Shown here one piece after another: positions 43,910-51,054 of a stretch of DNA of 64,000 nucleotides. The DNA comes from Bdellovibrionales bacterium (GTDB lineage: Bacteria > Bdellovibrionota > UBA1018). A program made the position numbers and the translations under genes. The notes under the pieces were generated by a model. It searched no databases. It was not told where the DNA came from and saw only the letters and a program-made list of their open reading frames with translations. Position 1 is the first letter of the stretch; each line of letters opens with the position of its first letter. The DNA lies in the NCBI GenBank assembly GCA_018266355.1, contig JAFEAP010000029.1:526909-590908 (forward strand). The letters run 5' to 3'.

Positions 43910-44335
43910 TCAAGCGACGGTGAGCTTCACTTCGATGTTTCCGCGCGTCGCGTTCGAGTACGGACAGACTTGGTGGGCTTTTTCCACGAGCGATTGGGCC
44001 GCGGCGCGGTCCATTCCCGGGATCGTGATTACGAGCTCGGCTTCGATGCAGAAGCCGGCCGGGATCGGTCCGAGGCCGACCTTGCCGACGATCTTCACGT
44101 CGTTCGGCAGGGTGATCTTTTCCTTGCCGGCGACGTGTTTCATCGCGCCGAGGAAGCACGCGGAATAACCGGAGGCGAAGAGTTGCTCGGGGTTCGTCCC
44201 GTCGCCGTTTCCGCCGAGTTCCTTCGGCGGGGAGAGCTTCACCTCGAGTTTTCCGTCGGAAGACGTGGAGCGACCGTCGCGGCCGCCGATCGAGGTGCAT
44301 TCGGCGCGATAAAGGACTTTTTCGAGTTTGTTCAC
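43910..44335 (-). CDS. ohr: organic hydroperoxide resistance protein Ohr
   Basis: Ohr is a thiol peroxidase of the OsmC superfamily that reduces organic and lipid hydroperoxides using lipoyl carriers. The reactive Cys60 is in GYSACFLGAMK and the resolving Cys124 in VCPYSNATRGN, at exactly the classic spacing. The N-terminal NPEQLFASGYSACF block is diagnostic. The GTG start has GGAGG at 8 nt; an upstream in-frame ATG would add 16 residues not found in the family. A TATAAT and an inverted repeat lie upstream. Confidence 0.95.
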   Translation of the reverse strand: MNKLEKVLYRAECTSIGGRDGRSTSSDGKLEVKLSPPKELGGNGDGTNPEQLFASGYSACFLGAMKHVAGKEKITLPNDVKIVGKVGLGPIPAGFCIEAELVITIPGMDRAAAQSLVEKAHQVCPYSNATRGNIEVKLTVA

Positions 44336-44421
44336 GGTGTTTTCCTCCAGGGTGATTTCGAAGAACGATCTTTGCCGATGCATCTGGCCGCGTAAAGCCG
44401 CGGCGCGGCCCCTTTCATTTT

Positions 44422-44456
44422 GTAAGCACGATTATAGGGAGGGAAAGGTTGCTTAC
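44422..44456 (-). promoter_or_regulatory. ohr promoter region with flanking inverted repeat
   Basis: A perfect TATAAT on the minus strand (44436-44431) is flanked by the inverted repeat GTAAGCA-N21-TGCTTAC (44422-44428 and 44450-44456). The layout would let a repressor dimer cover the -10 box. No good -35 is visible. Confidence 0.45.
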
Positions 44457-44509
44457 CATGCGGGCCTCCGCTTAATTTGGACGTAACCCCGCGAAAGAAG
44501 GTTCGGAAA

Positions 44510-45298
44510 ATGATTTTCCTGACGATGCTTCTCTACTTCTCCAGTCCCTCCGCCCATGCCACGACCGGTGTCCGAAACGGTGGATCGGCGGTCGATTGTC
44601 CGAATTACGGTTTCCAAATGATGGAATACCTTCTCGCTCAGCGCTATTCGTCGCCGGATGCGGGATCCGGTCCTTCGCTGCCGACGATCAACGACCGTCA
44701 GGCCTTCTTCGATCGCGCGATTGCGCGGCTTCCGGATTCGATCTTCAAGACGTTCGTGCAGATGCGGTGGGAACAATACGGGGATTCGGTGGATTGGCCG
44801 GAAGGCAGCATCGACGACTACGAGATCTATTATTACCGCGCGCCGTCCGTGCGGACGCGCTACGGGGCCGACGGGAGAATTCCGGCGTTGAATCCCTCGG
44901 ATCCGGTTTGCAGCTTCCCGCCGTACGAGCCGGAGATCTGCTGCCCGCAGGTCCTCGTTTCGTTTTTCGGGGAGGACAGCCCGAAGCCGACGAAGATCGC
45001 CGCGCACTACGCGCGGTTCGATCGGATGCAGCGGAACGTGCTCGAACTCCACGAAGCGGTCTTCCGGGCCGCGCGCGACCTCGGTCAGTTGCCGGCTCCG
45101 GCGGCCGATCCGTACGTCCAGCACGAGATCGATAATTACCTGAAACAAAACGCCGAGCACGGCGAGCTGCCCTCGACGTGGGCCGCGGTTCTCGTCTCGC
45201 AGATGATTTCGAGCGCTTCGAAAGCGGAAATCGAAGCGTATTTCGGCTATTTCTGGAGTTGGAGCTCCGCGATCTACGGGCCGACGAGGAAGCCATGA
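44510..45298 (+). CDS. exported protein of unknown function, coupled to TIGR02147 regulator
   Basis: The ATG with AGAAGG 8 nt upstream gives a signal peptide (MIFLTMLLYFSSPSAHA). A TTG 33 nt earlier would only add a charged stretch. The 262-residue chain has a CSFPPYEPEICCPQ region with three Cys and a helical C-terminal half. I recognise no domain. Its stop overlaps the start of the next gene (ATGA), so the two are almost certainly co-translated, which suggests the regulator acts on this exported protein's production or responds to the same need. Confidence 0.7.
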   Translation: MIFLTMLLYFSSPSAHATTGVRNGGSAVDCPNYGFQMMEYLLAQRYSSPDAGSGPSLPTINDRQAFFDRAIARLPDSIFKTFVQMRWEQYGDSVDWPEGSIDDYEIYYYRAPSVRTRYGADGRIPALNPSDPVCSFPPYEPEICCPQVLVSFFGEDSPKPTKIAAHYARFDRMQRNVLELHEAVFRAARDLGQLPAPAADPYVQHEIDNYLKQNAEHGELPSTWAAVLVSQMISSASKAEIEAYFGYFWSWSSAIYGPTRKP

Positions 45299-46140
45299 GC
45301 GGTGCGACCGATTCCTTCGACGTCTTCGAGTTCTCGGACGCGGGCGATCTGCTGAACGCCTACGTCGAGTTCAAGCGCCGCACGACCCGTTATTTCAGCG
45401 TGACGGCGTGGGCGAAGAAGGTCGGGCTCCAAAACGGCGGTCCGCTCGTGAACTTCATGAAGAAGCGGCGGCTACCCTCTCCGGCGCTGCTGCGGAAACT
45501 CGTCGAGAGCATGGAGCTCGACGAGCATTCGCGCGAATACATCACCGCGCTCGTTTCGTACGAACGCGCGCGCCAGGCGAAGACCGGGACGGAGTGGATG
45601 CTGCTCCGGACGATGGCGGCGATCAAGTTCCGCGCGCGCGCGGTGCCGATGGGCGATCGCGAGCGCGAGGTTTCGAGCCTCGGCGGCGTGGTCGTGAAGG
45701 AGCTCCTCGCGCTTCCGGGCGCGCCGAGCGATCCGCGGGGGATCGCGGAGCGGATGCGGCTGCCGACGAGCGAGGTCGAAGTGACGGCGCTCCTCGAGAA
45801 GTTCGTCGCCGAAGGCGTGCTCGAGCGCGCGGCGGACGGCGCGTACCGCGTGCCGAAGGCGCGGGTCGAAACCGAAACCGACGTGTCTTCGGAGTGGGTG
45901 AGGAAGTTCCATCGCGAGAGTCTCGCCGCCGCGGCCAGCGCTCTCGAATCGGTGCCGGTCGATCGCCGGCATTTCCTCAGCTACGTGCTGCCGGTCGAAC
46001 GTGCGCGCGTGCCCGAAGCGAAGGCCGTACTCGAACGTTTCGCCCACGAGTTCGTCGGCGAGTTCGAGGCACCCGAAGGCAAGGGCGACGGGGTCTACCA
46101 GCTGAATTTGAACTGCTTCCCGCTCACGAAACCGTTTTGA
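45295..46140 (+). CDS. TIGR02147/DUF4423-like regulatory protein
   Basis: The N-terminal part (DLLNAYVEFKRRTTRYFSVTAWAKKVGL, residues about 16-43) matches the opening of TIGR02147 proteins. These are known mainly from Fibrobacter and Bdellovibrio relatives and carry a winged-helix DNA-binding region. LPGAPSDPRGIAERMRLPTSEVEVTALLEKFVAEGVLERA (about 139-178) is the winged-helix part. The C-terminal half ends YQLNLNCFPLTKPF, also typical. At 281 residues it is normal for the family. The start overlaps the upstream stop; a longer frame would run through that gene. The family's targets are not established. Confidence 0.8.
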   Translation: MSGATDSFDVFEFSDAGDLLNAYVEFKRRTTRYFSVTAWAKKVGLQNGGPLVNFMKKRRLPSPALLRKLVESMELDEHSREYITALVSYERARQAKTGTEWMLLRTMAAIKFRARAVPMGDREREVSSLGGVVVKELLALPGAPSDPRGIAERMRLPTSEVEVTALLEKFVAEGVLERAADGAYRVPKARVETETDVSSEWVRKFHRESLAAAASALESVPVDRRHFLSYVLPVERARVPEAKAVLERFAHEFVGEFEAPEGKGDGVYQLNLNCFPLTKPF

Positions 46141-46175
46141 AACGGCAACTTGATTCGTCGAGTCAAAATATCCAC

Positions 46176-46204
46176 TTGTTCCGGCGTTTCGGGGACGGTA
46201 AGAA
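46176..46204 (+). promoter_or_regulatory. possible promoter of tRNA-Ser
   Basis: TTGTTC (46176-46181) and TAAGAA (46199-46204) are 17 bp apart, placing the start of transcription about 20 nt ahead of the mature tRNA. Confidence 0.4.
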
Positions 46205-46230
46205 CTCCCCATCCACTCATTGAAGAGGAC

Positions 46231-46322
46231 GGAGAGGTGGCCGAGTGGTCGAAGGCGCACGCTTGGAAAGCGTGTAATGAGGTAACACTCATTCGAGGGT
46301 TCGAATCCCTCTCTCTCCTCCA
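46231..46322 (+). tRNA. tRNA-Ser (anticodon GGA)
   Basis: The class II tRNA folds fully. The 7-bp acceptor stem (46231-46237 with 46312-46318, one G-U) is followed by a D-arm with GCCGAGTGGTC, an anticodon stem at 46258-46262/46270-46274 with anticodon GGA at 46265-46267, a long variable arm, and a T-arm GAGGG-TTCGAAT-CCCTC. The CCA end is encoded at 46320-46322. It reads UCC and UCU codons. The discriminator base appears to be U rather than the G usual for bacterial serine tRNAs. Confidence 0.95.
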
Positions 46323-46324
46323 TT

Positions 46325-46369
46325 CCAAAAAAGAAAGGCCACCCTTGCGGGCGGCCTTTCTTTTTTTGG
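46325..46369 (+). terminator. intrinsic terminator after tRNA-Ser
   Basis: A long stem (about 16 bp; 46325-46340 with 46353-46369) with a 12-nt loop ends in seven T residues. It starts two bases after the tRNA CCA end. Confidence 0.85.
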
Positions 46370-46586
46370 AAAGAGGGATGAGGGATTCGACTTCCTCCGA
46401 GTCTCGCTCTCGGAATTGCATCGCGATCAAACGCCTTCGGCGTTCGCCGCGCTTGCGTCCCTCTCTCTGTCAGGTGCCTGGGGGTTAGACACAGGATTCG
46501 TCCTAGATCGTGGGTATTCAAGTTGGGTCGGTACGGGTCGTGCTCTATTGCGCCCGGCGCTTCAGCCCCCATTTGAAAGGATTCCC

Positions 46587-47078
46587 ATGAAAAAGATTCT
46601 GATGCTTTCGCTTTTCGCCCTCGCCGGTTCGCTTTCCGCCCACGCTATGGAGCCGAGTGAGATCTGTAAGATCATGGCGGATAATTACCAAACGAGCAGC
46701 GCGAACGAGTGTCTCGGCCTGACCAAAGGCGGCGACTTCTGGCAACCGAACGCCGTCGACGTTTGCGGAACGATGGCGAAAAACTACCAGTATTCGACCG
46801 CGATGGATTGCCTGAGAGCGATCAAGAACAAGGGATTCGCTCCGGCCGCCGTTTCGATCTGCCAACAGTCCGCGAATAACTACCAGTATTCTTCGGCTGT
46901 TTCCTGCCTCCAGACGGCGGGTTACGACTTCCCGAACTCACCGCAGCAGGGCGGCTGTAACATCCAGAGACTCCGGAACCAAGTGAACGGCGCTATCGCG
47001 AACTACTACAGCGGGAACCAGCAAGCGATGATCAACACCCTCAACAACATGAAGAACGAGCTCGATCGCTGCGATTGA
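46587..47078 (+). CDS. exported protein with three Cys-rich repeats (163 aa)
   Basis: A clean signal peptide (MKKILMLSLFALAGSLSAHA) precedes three copies of an 18-residue unit at residues 26-43, 59-76 and 91-108. The consensus is [IV]-C-x4-A-x-N-Y-Q-x-S-[ST]-A-x2-C-L, giving one Cys pair per unit, followed by a helical tail with CNIQRLR and a terminal RCD. The repeat period is 32-33 residues. GAAAGG lies about 7 nt before the ATG. The family is not known to me; disulfide-linked helical repeats in the periplasm or outside are likely. Confidence 0.75.
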   Translation: MKKILMLSLFALAGSLSAHAMEPSEICKIMADNYQTSSANECLGLTKGGDFWQPNAVDVCGTMAKNYQYSTAMDCLRAIKNKGFAPAAVSICQQSANNYQYSSAVSCLQTAGYDFPNSPQQGGCNIQRLRNQVNGAIANYYSGNQQAMINTLNNMKNELDRCD

Positions 47079-47087
47079 TTCGGACCG

Positions 47088-47138
47088 AAAAAAAATGACG
47101 GGCGCTCGGTGGCTCGACCGGGCGCCCGTTTTGTTTTT
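47088..47138. terminator. bidirectional terminator, repeat copy 1
   Basis: The 8-bp stem ACGGGCGC/GCGCCCGT (47098-47105 with 47122-47129) with an inner CGGT/ACCG pairing has an A8 tract on its left and a T-rich tract (47129-47138) on its right. It separates two convergent genes. Confidence 0.75.
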
Positions 47139-47189
47139 GACCGTCTCGATCAGTACCTGATGACGACCAACTTCCTCATCAGATCGAAT

Positions 47190-47678
47190 TCAGGAATCCT
47201 TCGGTTCTCCGCAATGAATTTCGAGAATGTAGATGGTCGAAGAGTCGACCGAAAAGACTCGGGAGGAGTCATGCTGGTGGGGGCGAGAGTTGATGACCGT
47301 GACGGTCTCTCCGGCCTTTTCCTCTTCAGTTCGGACCGTGGCGGCGTCCATTCCAAGCAGCTCGAGGATGCGGATATAATCGGTTTTCGTGATATCCAGC
47401 GTATTATTGGTGCCGCTGCCGGACATCGTCCCGAGAGTGGTCGCGGCGCACCCCAACTTTTCGTCGTGGATGAATAGTTCACATCCGCCTCGGCTAAAAT
47501 AACGAAACTTCCCTTTCAAGCGTCCCAGAACTCGCGAAGGACTCTTGAGAGATTCGATCTTGAGCTTAAATACGATTTTATTTCGTAGGACGTTCGATGC
47601 CTGCGCTGGCAGATCCAAGACGAGGAACGCCAAAACCCAAAGTACCAAACTCATTTTTTTCAACCGAAGCATCTTCAT
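47190..47678 (-). CDS. exported protein of unknown function (162 aa)
   Basis: The N terminus MKMLRLKKMSLVLWVLAFLVLDLPAQA is a signal peptide with a basic start. The mature part is Lys/Arg/Thr-rich with three Cys (RGGCELF, KLGCAAT and EIHCGEP). AAGGAG sits 6 nt before the ATG. A competing shorter frame on the same strand lacks a start signal and a signal peptide. No family is recognised. Confidence 0.65.
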   Translation of the reverse strand: MKMLRLKKMSLVLWVLAFLVLDLPAQASNVLRNKIVFKLKIESLKSPSRVLGRLKGKFRYFSRGGCELFIHDEKLGCAATTLGTMSGSGTNNTLDITKTDYIRILELLGMDAATVRTEEEKAGETVTVINSRPHQHDSSRVFSVDSSTIYILEIHCGEPKDS

Positions 47679-47965
47679 AACGGCTCCTTCTTATTTCGAC
47701 CTTGCGGGGGACCGGACGCAAACTACGGCAGGAATTACGCGCCGTATGTATTTGTTTTTAAAAAAAAACGCGAAATTTTGTTTTTAGAGAAAAAAACCCC
47801 GCTTTGCGCGAGCGAATGCCCGGACAGATAAGTTCCCTTTGCGGATTCCTTAGGAGTCGGTTCGTTCAGCGGCTGATGGGTGGCGGCGATCGATTCGTCC
47901 GGAAAAACGCCACGGGCGCTCGGCCGATCGACCGAACGCCCGTTTTCCGTTTTTAAGAGTGTGGG
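47679..47965. other. AT-rich intergenic region
   Basis: This 287-bp gap has no coding frame I believe. It contains a very AT-rich tract at about 47749-47801 with runs of T and A, unlike the GC-rich surroundings. This may be an upstream promoter element for the minus-strand gene that starts at 47678. The right end holds a terminator hairpin described separately. Confidence 0.4.
47901..47954. terminator. terminator, repeat copy 2
   Basis: A 7-bp stem ACGGGCG/CGCCCGT (47912-47918 with 47937-47943) with an inner TCGG/CCGA is flanked by A5 on the left and a T-rich tract on the right. It closely resembles the hairpin at 47088-47138 and lies just past the stop of the minus-strand gene that follows. 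Confidence 0.65.
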
Positions 47966-48772
47966 TTAGTAGTTGATGACGACGGTTTGGACCGGCCGGA
48001 CCATCTTCCGCAGCGTGAACACGCCGAGGTCACGCGCTTGCTTGAGGTCCTTGCACTCGCCCGACTTCCTCTCCGGAGAGCCGGAGCCGCATTCGAGGTC
48101 GTAGGCCTTCGAGTAGAATTTGTGAGCGTCATCGCCGGAGACGGTCTTCGGTTCCGGTTGTTCCACCGGTTCGCGCGCCGTGATCTTCAGCGCAAGCGTC
48201 TTCGCGGAGCCGTCGACCGTGATGCCGTCGCGGCCGCCGTTCCAGTTCGGGATGTAGCCCTCGCAGGTCGAGGCCATGCCCGGGATGCTCCGGTCGTTCA
48301 CCGTCTTCACGACGGGATGGCTCGCGTCCGCGTAATCGACCGTCCGGATCTGCATCGCGTAGACCAGGGCGATCTTCGACGTGCCGGGCAGAACGAGTCC
48401 GCCCTTCAGGTAGGCGCCGCACCCGTTCGGAAAAAGCGCCGGGTCGGCCAGGCGGACCGTGGCGTCGAGTTGCGCGACTTCGGTTCCGGCCGCGTTCAGC
48501 GTGCCGGTAACGACGATCGCGACGTTCGTTTCGTTCCGCCCGCCGGTCGAAGTCGTCTCTTCCTTCGTCGATAGAACGAGGGCTTGGATTTTTCCGTCCG
48601 CCGAGACCGAGTCGAGGCAGGTGAGGCTTTCGTCCGCGGCGTGGGTGATCTTCGCGACCACCGGCGCCCCGGATTTGCATTCTTGGTCACGCGCTTCGGC
48701 CGAACCGACGACGGTGAGGACGGCGAGGGCGATCCAGATCGAGTTCCGATGCTTGAAAGAAAAGGTTTTCAT
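47966..48772 (-). CDS. exported protein of unknown function (268 aa)
   Basis: A basic N terminus and hydrophobic core (WIALAVLTVVGSAEA) form a signal peptide. The mature chain begins with a Cys-containing stretch (QECKSGAPV) and has further Cys in pairs, including GCGAYLKGG and STCEGYI; many beta-type Thr/Val runs follow. AGGA precedes the ATG at 8 nt. A lipoprotein gene lies 26 bp upstream on the same strand, so the two are likely one transcript. No family is recognised. Confidence 0.65.
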   Translation of the reverse strand: MKTFSFKHRNSIWIALAVLTVVGSAEARDQECKSGAPVVAKITHAADESLTCLDSVSADGKIQALVLSTKEETTSTGGRNETNVAIVVTGTLNAAGTEVAQLDATVRLADPALFPNGCGAYLKGGLVLPGTSKIALVYAMQIRTVDYADASHPVVKTVNDRSIPGMASTCEGYIPNWNGGRDGITVDGSAKTLALKITAREPVEQPEPKTVSGDDAHKFYSKAYDLECGSGSPERKSGECKDLKQARDLGVFTLRKMVRPVQTVVINY

Positions 48773-48798
48773 GGGGTTCGTCCTAAAGGGTTTCTGGA

Positions 48799-50049
48799 TT
48801 AAAAGGCCGCGGCGGAGCTCTTCTTATGCTCTTCGCCGACGTCGAAGGAGACCTGAACCCCGTCGAGCGTCTCGCCGAGGACTTTCTTGATCTGGTTCGC
48901 TCCCGCGCGCGTGGAGACGCTGATCACCATGATCGGGCAGATCTCAGGCTTCGTCCGGTCGTTCATCATCCCGGTCACCATCGCGCTGCCGGAAAGCTTC
49001 ATTCCCATTACGAGTCGGGTCCACTTGTCCGTCCGGTCGCGAGCTTTCTGGTAGTTATCCTTCCCGCAGAGCGAGTGATCGACCTGGGCCATCGTGCCCG
49101 GCTTCTTCGGGAAAGCTTTCGGCATCTGCGCGGCTTCGACGGCGTACCGCTCGACCGTCGGGTAGGCTTGCATTTCCTTGCAGACGAGTTCGACCATCGG
49201 CTCGTCCGGATTCTTCAAATCCGGAACGAGGATCACGCGGTGCTGGTTCCCGCGGATCTTCTTCCGTTCGAGGTAGACTCGGGAAAGCGTCTGGGAATCG
49301 TAGCTGATCGACATGTCCTTCCCGTTCTTGAACACGAGGACGCCCTTCGCGCCGAACGCGAGGGAACTATAATCGGACATGCCTCCGCGTTTGTTCGGAT
49401 CTTTTTCGTTCAGCTGGAGCGAGACGGACCCGAATCCGTACTTCATCGCCCGAAGCGCGTAAGTATCGTGGTCTTCGCCGGGCTTCCGGCAAATTCCGGC
49501 GAGCACCTTATCCCGGATGTTCGAATAGTCTTCGCGGGTGAGGGCCGGCGCGTGTTCGAAGGCGTCGGCGAATTTCGAGAAGGCCGGACCGCTCGCGCAC
49601 GCGAGGTCTCCGCTCCCGTGCGAGTTGTCGTAGCTGCCCGGAAAGCTGTCGTCCTTGCCCTTCATCATGGCGAGAGCCATGACGGAGTAGGCGCCCTTCT
49701 CGTCGCCGCCGTTGTCGTCGTGGGTCGTGAAGATCCCGATCGGGTCGACGCCGACGAAGTTGCCGTACTTGTCGCCGATCGTGGCCTTTCCGATGAGGCG
49801 ATAGGTCGTCGACGTCGGCTTCTCGCCCTCGTAATACGAGGCTTGTTCCCAAACGAAGGTCCCGTTTTCCCCGGCGCGCGCGACGAATTCCGGCTTGCCC
49901 GTCTTTTCGTCCGGGTTACAGGCGACGATGATCGAATCGTCCTTGTTCGTGCTTGCGATCATGCGATTCATGTCGTTGTGGAACGAAGACGCGCATCCCG
50001 CGAGGAGCGCCGAGCCGGTCACCGAGCCTAGAATCAGAATTTTTTTCAT
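48799..50049 (-). CDS. predicted lipoprotein (416 aa)
   Basis: The signal MKKILILGSVTGSALLAGC has a perfect lipobox L-A-G-C with acylated Cys19. The mature protein is mixed alpha/beta with several Cys and a Gly/Asp-rich segment near residues 100-150 (HDDNGGDEKGAY). No family is recognised. GGGAAG lies directly before the ATG. An inverted repeat GCCTAGCG-N17-CGCTAGGC (50057-50089) lies 7-40 nt upstream of the start, in the expected leader. Confidence 0.7.
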   Translation of the reverse strand: MKKILILGSVTGSALLAGCASSFHNDMNRMIASTNKDDSIIVACNPDEKTGKPEFVARAGENGTFVWEQASYYEGEKPTSTTYRLIGKATIGDKYGNFVGVDPIGIFTTHDDNGGDEKGAYSVMALAMMKGKDDSFPGSYDNSHGSGDLACASGPAFSKFADAFEHAPALTREDYSNIRDKVLAGICRKPGEDHDTYALRAMKYGFGSVSLQLNEKDPNKRGGMSDYSSLAFGAKGVLVFKNGKDMSISYDSQTLSRVYLERKKIRGNQHRVILVPDLKNPDEPMVELVCKEMQAYPTVERYAVEAAQMPKAFPKKPGTMAQVDHSLCGKDNYQKARDRTDKWTRLVMGMKLSGSAMVTGMMNDRTKPEICPIMVISVSTRAGANQIKKVLGETLDGVQVSFDVGEEHKKSSAAAF

Positions 50050-50118
50050 CTTCCCAGCCTAGCGGAGCTCGTCCGCGTTTTCGCTAGGCAAAATTTTGAC
50101 CGGTGGAGTTTAGGAGAT

Positions 50119-50943
50119 TCAATGCGCGGATTCCCCGCTCGAAGCGCGGAGTTCTTGGCGAAGGCGCGTGAGACGGGCCTCCCGGTTCGTCCGTTCGGTT
50201 ACGCGCCGGCGTTTCTCGGTAAGCGCGTCCTCGAGATCCGCCTTCGTCGACGCATTGATTTCCGCGAGTTCGGCGTAACGCGCGCGAATCGAGTCGAGCT
50301 GGCGCGACTGATCCTCGAAGTAGGATTCGGGCGCCGCGTTCCGCGCGGCGAGAAGCTCCTCGTATCGCGCGCGCTCTTTCGCGAGATTCATCTCGCTCGT
50401 CTCGACCGCGGCGCGCGCATTCCGCATGACGTCGGTGTCCTCGGGGACGACGGTCATCGCGACCGTCTGCTGACGGGCGGCGAGTTCGACTTCCGCCCGG
50501 CGGACGGCGTCGGCGGAGGCCGAAAGGCGTTCGCGGAGCAGGAGGCTGTCTTGCTGTTGACGCGATTGGAGGACGCTGAGTTCGTCGGAGAGCGTGAAGC
50601 GCTCGTTCTCGGCGGTCACTCCGAGCGAGTCGAGCGCGTCTCGATCGCGCGCGATCCGTTCGTCGAGGTCTTGGTCCATCGCGGGATCCTCGTCTTCCGC
50701 CGCGGCCTCGAGAGCGGCGATTTCCGCCGTGATCTGCGATTCCTTCGGGCTCTCCGCCGGGCGAGGCGCAGGCCCGGCAGCGCTTTGGGTCGTGAGGAGC
50801 GAGTGCTCTACGAGGGGGGCCGAAGACGTCGATTCAAGCGCCGCGTCCGGATTTCCGCACCCCTCGACGCCGATTGAACACCCGGCCAGAGAGGCGAGCG
50901 AGGTCGAAAGCGTATATAAAAGAGCGCGTGTTCGACGTTCCAT
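50119..50943 (-). CDS. coiled-coil lipoprotein (274 aa)
   Basis: The N terminus ends in a lipobox S-L-A-G-C with Cys22. After a Ser/Pro/Ala linker (about 35-70) the rest is strongly helical, with Glu/Arg/Ala/Leu heptads suggesting a long coiled coil (about 70-265). It could be a periplasmic rod anchored in the outer membrane that links layers of the envelope, but this is inferred from shape alone. It is the first of three minus-strand genes for lipoprotein or exported products. Confidence 0.7.
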   Translation of the reverse strand: MERRTRALLYTLSTSLASLAGCSIGVEGCGNPDAALESTSSAPLVEHSLLTTQSAAGPAPRPAESPKESQITAEIAALEAAAEDEDPAMDQDLDERIARDRDALDSLGVTAENERFTLSDELSVLQSRQQQDSLLLRERLSASADAVRRAEVELAARQQTVAMTVVPEDTDVMRNARAAVETSEMNLAKERARYEELLAARNAAPESYFEDQSRQLDSIRARYAELAEINASTKADLEDALTEKRRRVTERTNREARLTRLRQELRASSGESAH

Positions 50944-51054
50944 CCCTTAGTGATGAAGTCCAAACTCCGTGCCGCCCTTTCCGGGGCGAAATAACACGCG
51001 GCGTACAAGGTCAAATTCCTTTAACGCCCGCCGCCCCGGTGATAGTTCGGGAAC

